Source: Rhodoluna sp.
GTDB taxonomy: Bacteria > Actinomycetota > Actinomycetes > Actinomycetales > Microbacteriaceae
Direction of reading: 5' to 3'
DNA: 46,922 nt
Assembly: GCA_024645105.1 (NCBI GenBank)
Contig: JAHEGM010000004.1
Span: 8,407-55,328, forward strand
Below, in pieces: positions 43,669-46,922 of the stretch; the first letter of the stretch is position 1, and every line of letters begins with the position of its first letter. The position numbers and the translations under genes are program-made. The notes under the pieces were generated by a model. It saw nothing but the letters and a program-made list of their open reading frames with translations. It ran no database searches and was not told the DNA's origin.

Positions 43669-44898
43669 ATGTCAACCAATAAGTTCGGTCGCGTAGACGC
43701 AGAAAATAACGTATTCGTCATTGACGGATCTGAACGTAAGGTTGGTCAGTACCCTGGCGTAACCACCGATGAGGCACTCGCCTACTTCGTGCGAAAGTTT
43801 GAGGACATTGCGGCGCAGGTTCGCATTCTTGAACAGCGGGTGGCCAACAGGGTTGACTCTCTGGGAATGAAGAAGATGGCTGCCAAGCTTATGGAAGATC
43901 TAAAGGAGCCGGCAGCTGTTGGCGATCTTGCTGATCTTCGTCGCCGCGTGGGTAATCTGGATTCAAAAATTTCATCATTGGTAAGCGAAAAGCAAGAGGC
44001 TTCAAAGGAAGCTACTGCCGAGGCTCTGGCAAAAAGAATCGCAATCGCAGACCGCGCCGAAGCTATTGCTAATCAAGATGCATCAAAGACCCAGTGGAAG
44101 ACCTCTGGGGCCGAGATGACAAAGCTATTCGAAGACTGGCAAGCGCTGCAAAAGAGTGGGCCAAAAGTTTCAAAGAGCGAAGCAGACTCTGTTTGGAAGC
44201 GCTTCTCTAGTGCTCGTACTCGTTTCGAGACCGCAAAGCGTGCTTACTTCGCTGGCTTAGACGCAACCAATAAGCAGGTAAAGGCAAAGAAGAATTCAAT
44301 CGTCGAGCAGGCAGAAGCACTTGCCGCCAAGGGATCAGACGATGTAGCCGGATACCGCAAGCTTCTTGATGAATGGAAAAACAGCGGTAGAACTCCAGGT
44401 AAATCAGATGACGCACTTTGGGCTAGATTCAAGGCGGCCGGCGACACCATCTTTGCAAAGAAATCTGAAACTGCCGTTGTAGAAAATGCCGAGCAGGAAA
44501 AGAATCTTGCAGTCAAGCTTGAAATCATTAAGGATGCTCAGGCAATAGACCCAACCAAGGATCTTGCCGAGGCTAAGAAGGCGTTGCTAGTGATTCAGCA
44601 GCGCTGGGAAAAAGCAGGCCGTGTGCCAAAAGACAAGCTGCGCGAGACCGAAGACAAGCTTCGTGCAGTCGAAGCAAAGGTGCGCGCAGTCGAAGAAGAT
44701 CAGTGGCGAAAGACCGACCCTGCGGCAATTGAGCGTTCAAACAGCGTTACCGCCCAACTTGAAGACTCAATAAAGAAGTTGGAACAAGATCTTGCCAAGG
44801 CAACAACCGGAGGCGACGCCAAGAAAGTTAAGGACGCAACAGAGGCCCTGGCTGCCCGTAAGGCATGGCTTGAGGTCGTGAAAGCGTCAATGGCCTAA
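43669..44898 (+). CDS. DUF349 domain-containing protein
   Basis: 409-aa charged helical protein with repeated W-x-F-type DUF349 units (DSVWKRFSSARTRFETAKRAYF, DALWARFKAAGDTIFAKK). Located beside the cyclophilin gene and relA as in other actinobacteria. Confidence 0.85.
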   Translation: MSTNKFGRVDAENNVFVIDGSERKVGQYPGVTTDEALAYFVRKFEDIAAQVRILEQRVANRVDSLGMKKMAAKLMEDLKEPAAVGDLADLRRRVGNLDSKISSLVSEKQEASKEATAEALAKRIAIADRAEAIANQDASKTQWKTSGAEMTKLFEDWQALQKSGPKVSKSEADSVWKRFSSARTRFETAKRAYFAGLDATNKQVKAKKNSIVEQAEALAAKGSDDVAGYRKLLDEWKNSGRTPGKSDDALWARFKAAGDTIFAKKSETAVVENAEQEKNLAVKLEIIKDAQAIDPTKDLAEAKKALLVIQQRWEKAGRVPKDKLRETEDKLRAVEAKVRAVEEDQWRKTDPAAIERSNSVTAQLEDSIKKLEQDLAKATTGGDAKKVKDATEALAARKAWLEVVKASMA

Positions 44899-44910
44899 GA
44901 AGTTTTAGGC
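44893..44910. repeat. Inverted repeat containing both convergent stop codons
   Basis: GCCTAA-GAAGTT-TTAGGC. The left arm ends with the DUF349 stop and the right arm begins with the relA stop. Confidence 0.8.
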
Positions 44911-46922
44911 GTTACTTACTCGATACACGTCGTAAACGGCTTCAATTCTTCTAACCGCATTTAATAGGTGCTCTAGAAGTTGGGCATCGCCCATTTCAAA
45001 AACGAACCTACTTAGCGCAACTCGATCGTCTCTGGTTGAAACGGATGCCGAAAGAATGTTTACGTGGTGCTCCGACAGGACACGGGTCACATCAGAGAGC
45101 AAGCCGCCGCGATCTAGAGCCTCAATTTGAATCTGCACGAGGAACAAACTCTTTGACGTCGGAGCCCAGGTCACATCCATCAATCGTTCTGGTTCAAGCA
45201 TCAACTGTTCAACGTTTTTGCAGTCTTCGCGGTGCACAGATACACCGCTACCGCGCGTCACGAAACCAATAATCTTGTCGCCAGGAACCGGGGTGCAGCA
45301 CCTAGCCAATTTGACTAGTACATCGGCATCGCCCTTGACCAAGATTCCTGCATCGTTTGAACGGTTGCGGTTCGCGCTTCTTGGAGTTGGCGGAAGCTGA
45401 AACTCCTGCTCCTCTTGATCATCGTGAGAGATGGCCGCAACTAGCTTTTCAACAACTGACTGAGCCGAAATGTGGTTATCTCCAACCGCGGCATACAGCC
45501 CTTCGACATCGGGGAACCTAAGTTCTCCGGCAAGCTTCACCAACTCATCAGCTGCCATCAAACGCTGCAGCGGCAGATTCTGCTTTCGCATAGCCTTGGC
45601 AAGCATTTCTTTACCTTGCTCAATGGCATCGTCGCGGCGCTCAATGGCAAAGTGCTGTTTGATTTTTGCCCTTGCACGCGGTGACTTGACGAAGTTCAAC
45701 CAGTCTTTGCTAGGGCCTGCGTCTGGTGATTTTGAAGTGAAGATCTCGACAACGTCACCCGATTGCAGTGCGGTTTCTAGTGGTACGAGTCTTCCGTTTA
45801 CCTTTGCACCCATGGTGCGGTGGCCTACATCGGTGTGAATTGAGTAAGCGAAGTCAACCGGAGTGGCTCCCCCGGTAAGGCCCACAACCTTGCCCTTTGG
45901 CGTGAAGACGTAGACCTCTTTGGCGCCAATTTCAAAACGCAGGGAATCCAAGAACTCTGATGGGTCTTGGGTCTCGGCCTGCCAATCAGTAAGGTGCTTC
46001 AACCAGACCAAATCTTCGTCTGCAGTTTCGCCCGAAGTGCCAACTTGCTCTTTGTACTTCCAGTGTGCGGCAACACCATACTCAGCACGATTGTGCATTT
46101 CATGTGTACGAATCTGAATCTCAACCGGGCGACCTTGAGGACCAATCACGGTGGTGTGCAACGACTGGTAGAGATTGAATTTTGGCATGGCGATGTAATC
46201 TTTGAACCTGCCAGGAACCGGATTCCACCTTGCGTGAATTGCACCTAAGACCGCGTAACAATCTCTTACCTCGTCAACAAGAACACGAATTCCAACAAGG
46301 TCATAGATGTCGTCAAACTCACGGCCACGAACAACCATCTTTTGATAAATGGAATAATACTGCTTTGGTCTTCCGGCAACGCTGCCCTTTATTTTGGCAT
46401 CGCGTAGGTCTTCGTTGATTGACTCAATTACCGAGTCAATAAACTCGGCACGCTTGGGAGTGCGCTGAGTGACTAGATTGACAATTTCTTCATAGACCTT
46501 TGGATACAGCACTGAGAAAGATATGTCTTCTAACTCCCACTTAATTGTGCTGATTCCAAGACGGTGCGCGAGCGGAGCATAAATTTCTAGAGTCTCTTGC
46601 GCTTTGCGCTTTGCGGATTCCTCTGAGACGAATCCCCAGGTTCGAGCGTTGTGAAGTCTGTCAGCAAGTTTGATCACCAAAACACGAATGTCTTTAGACA
46701 TAGCCACAACCATCTTGCGAACAGTCTCGGCTTGAGCGTGATCACCAAACTTAACCTTGTCTAGCTTTGTAACCCCGTCTACTAGCATCGCAACCTCTGC
46801 ACCAAAATCCTTGGTGAGCATGTCGAGCGTGTATTCGGTGTCTTCAACCGTGTCATGAAGTAACGAAGCGGCCAATGTGATTGGCCCAATGCCGAGGTCA
46901 GCCAGAATTTTAGTTACCGCTA
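44905..46922 (-). CDS. relA: Bifunctional (p)ppGpp synthetase/hydrolase (partial, N-terminus outside window)
   Basis: HD motif LLHDTVEDTEYT, RLHNARTW, synthetase motifs GRFKDYIAMPKFNLYQSLHTT, TGS (VYVFTPKGKVVGLTGGATPVDFAYSIHT) and a C-terminal ACT domain. The frame is open to the window edge beyond the track start at 46875. Confidence 0.96.
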   Translation of the reverse strand, partial: AVTKILADLGIGPITLAASLLHDTVEDTEYTLDMLTKDFGAEVAMLVDGVTKLDKVKFGDHAQAETVRKMVVAMSKDIRVLVIKLADRLHNARTWGFVSEESAKRKAQETLEIYAPLAHRLGISTIKWELEDISFSVLYPKVYEEIVNLVTQRTPKRAEFIDSVIESINEDLRDAKIKGSVAGRPKQYYSIYQKMVVRGREFDDIYDLVGIRVLVDEVRDCYAVLGAIHARWNPVPGRFKDYIAMPKFNLYQSLHTTVIGPQGRPVEIQIRTHEMHNRAEYGVAAHWKYKEQVGTSGETADEDLVWLKHLTDWQAETQDPSEFLDSLRFEIGAKEVYVFTPKGKVVGLTGGATPVDFAYSIHTDVGHRTMGAKVNGRLVPLETALQSGDVVEIFTSKSPDAGPSKDWLNFVKSPRARAKIKQHFAIERRDDAIEQGKEMLAKAMRKQNLPLQRLMAADELVKLAGELRFPDVEGLYAAVGDNHISAQSVVEKLVAAISHDDQEEQEFQLPPTPRSANRNRSNDAGILVKGDADVLVKLARCCTPVPGDKIIGFVTRGSGVSVHREDCKNVEQLMLEPERLMDVTWAPTSKSLFLVQIQIEALDRGGLLSDVTRVLSEHHVNILSASVSTRDDRVALSRFVFEMGDAQLLEHLLNAVRRIEAVYDVYRVSNA

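Noticed and set aside
1-46922. Defence systems, prophage, transposons, CRISPR, toxin-antitoxin or secondary-metabolite genes
   Set aside because: All credible ORFs are housekeeping or conserved actinobacterial proteins. No direct-repeat arrays, integrases, transposases or defence domains were recognised.

Overview
The window is ordinary actinobacterial core chromosome, probably from a streamlined Microbacteriaceae-like lineage (inferred from gene order and protein motifs, not from a search). About 42.7 kb is one co-directional minus-strand run. In transcription order it reads: rarA, rpsD, DUF948, Lys/Ala/Pro-tailed small protein, alaS, ruvX, mltG, aroE, aroC, aroK, aroB, aroQ, efp, nusB, pyrR, pyrB, pyrC, PH-like membrane protein, carA, carB, pyrF, gmk, rpoZ, coaBC, metK, priA, fmt, rsmB, rpe, hisE, hisG, hisF, hisI, trpE, Trp-associated membrane protein, HGxxPAAW-like protein, trpC, trpB, trpA, lgt, gltB, gltD (truncated by the left edge). 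Two plus-strand genes follow (membrane-anchored cyclophilin and a DUF349 protein), and then a convergent bifunctional relA/spoT gene runs off the right edge. I saw no mobile elements, CRISPR arrays, tRNA/rRNA genes or obvious novel multi-gene system. The most interesting signals are in non-coding gaps: a PyrR-type binding hairpin abutting the pyrR Shine-Dalgarno, a leader with three hairpins upstream of rpsD, a terminator-like hairpin overlapping an alternative hairpin upstream of gltB, and a hairpin spanning the stop codons of convergent DUF349 and relA. Other points of note are the absence of the usual mihF gene between pyrF and gmk, a PriA lacking helicase motifs, and a membrane-anchored small protein with a histone/HU-like Lys-Ala-Pro tail.
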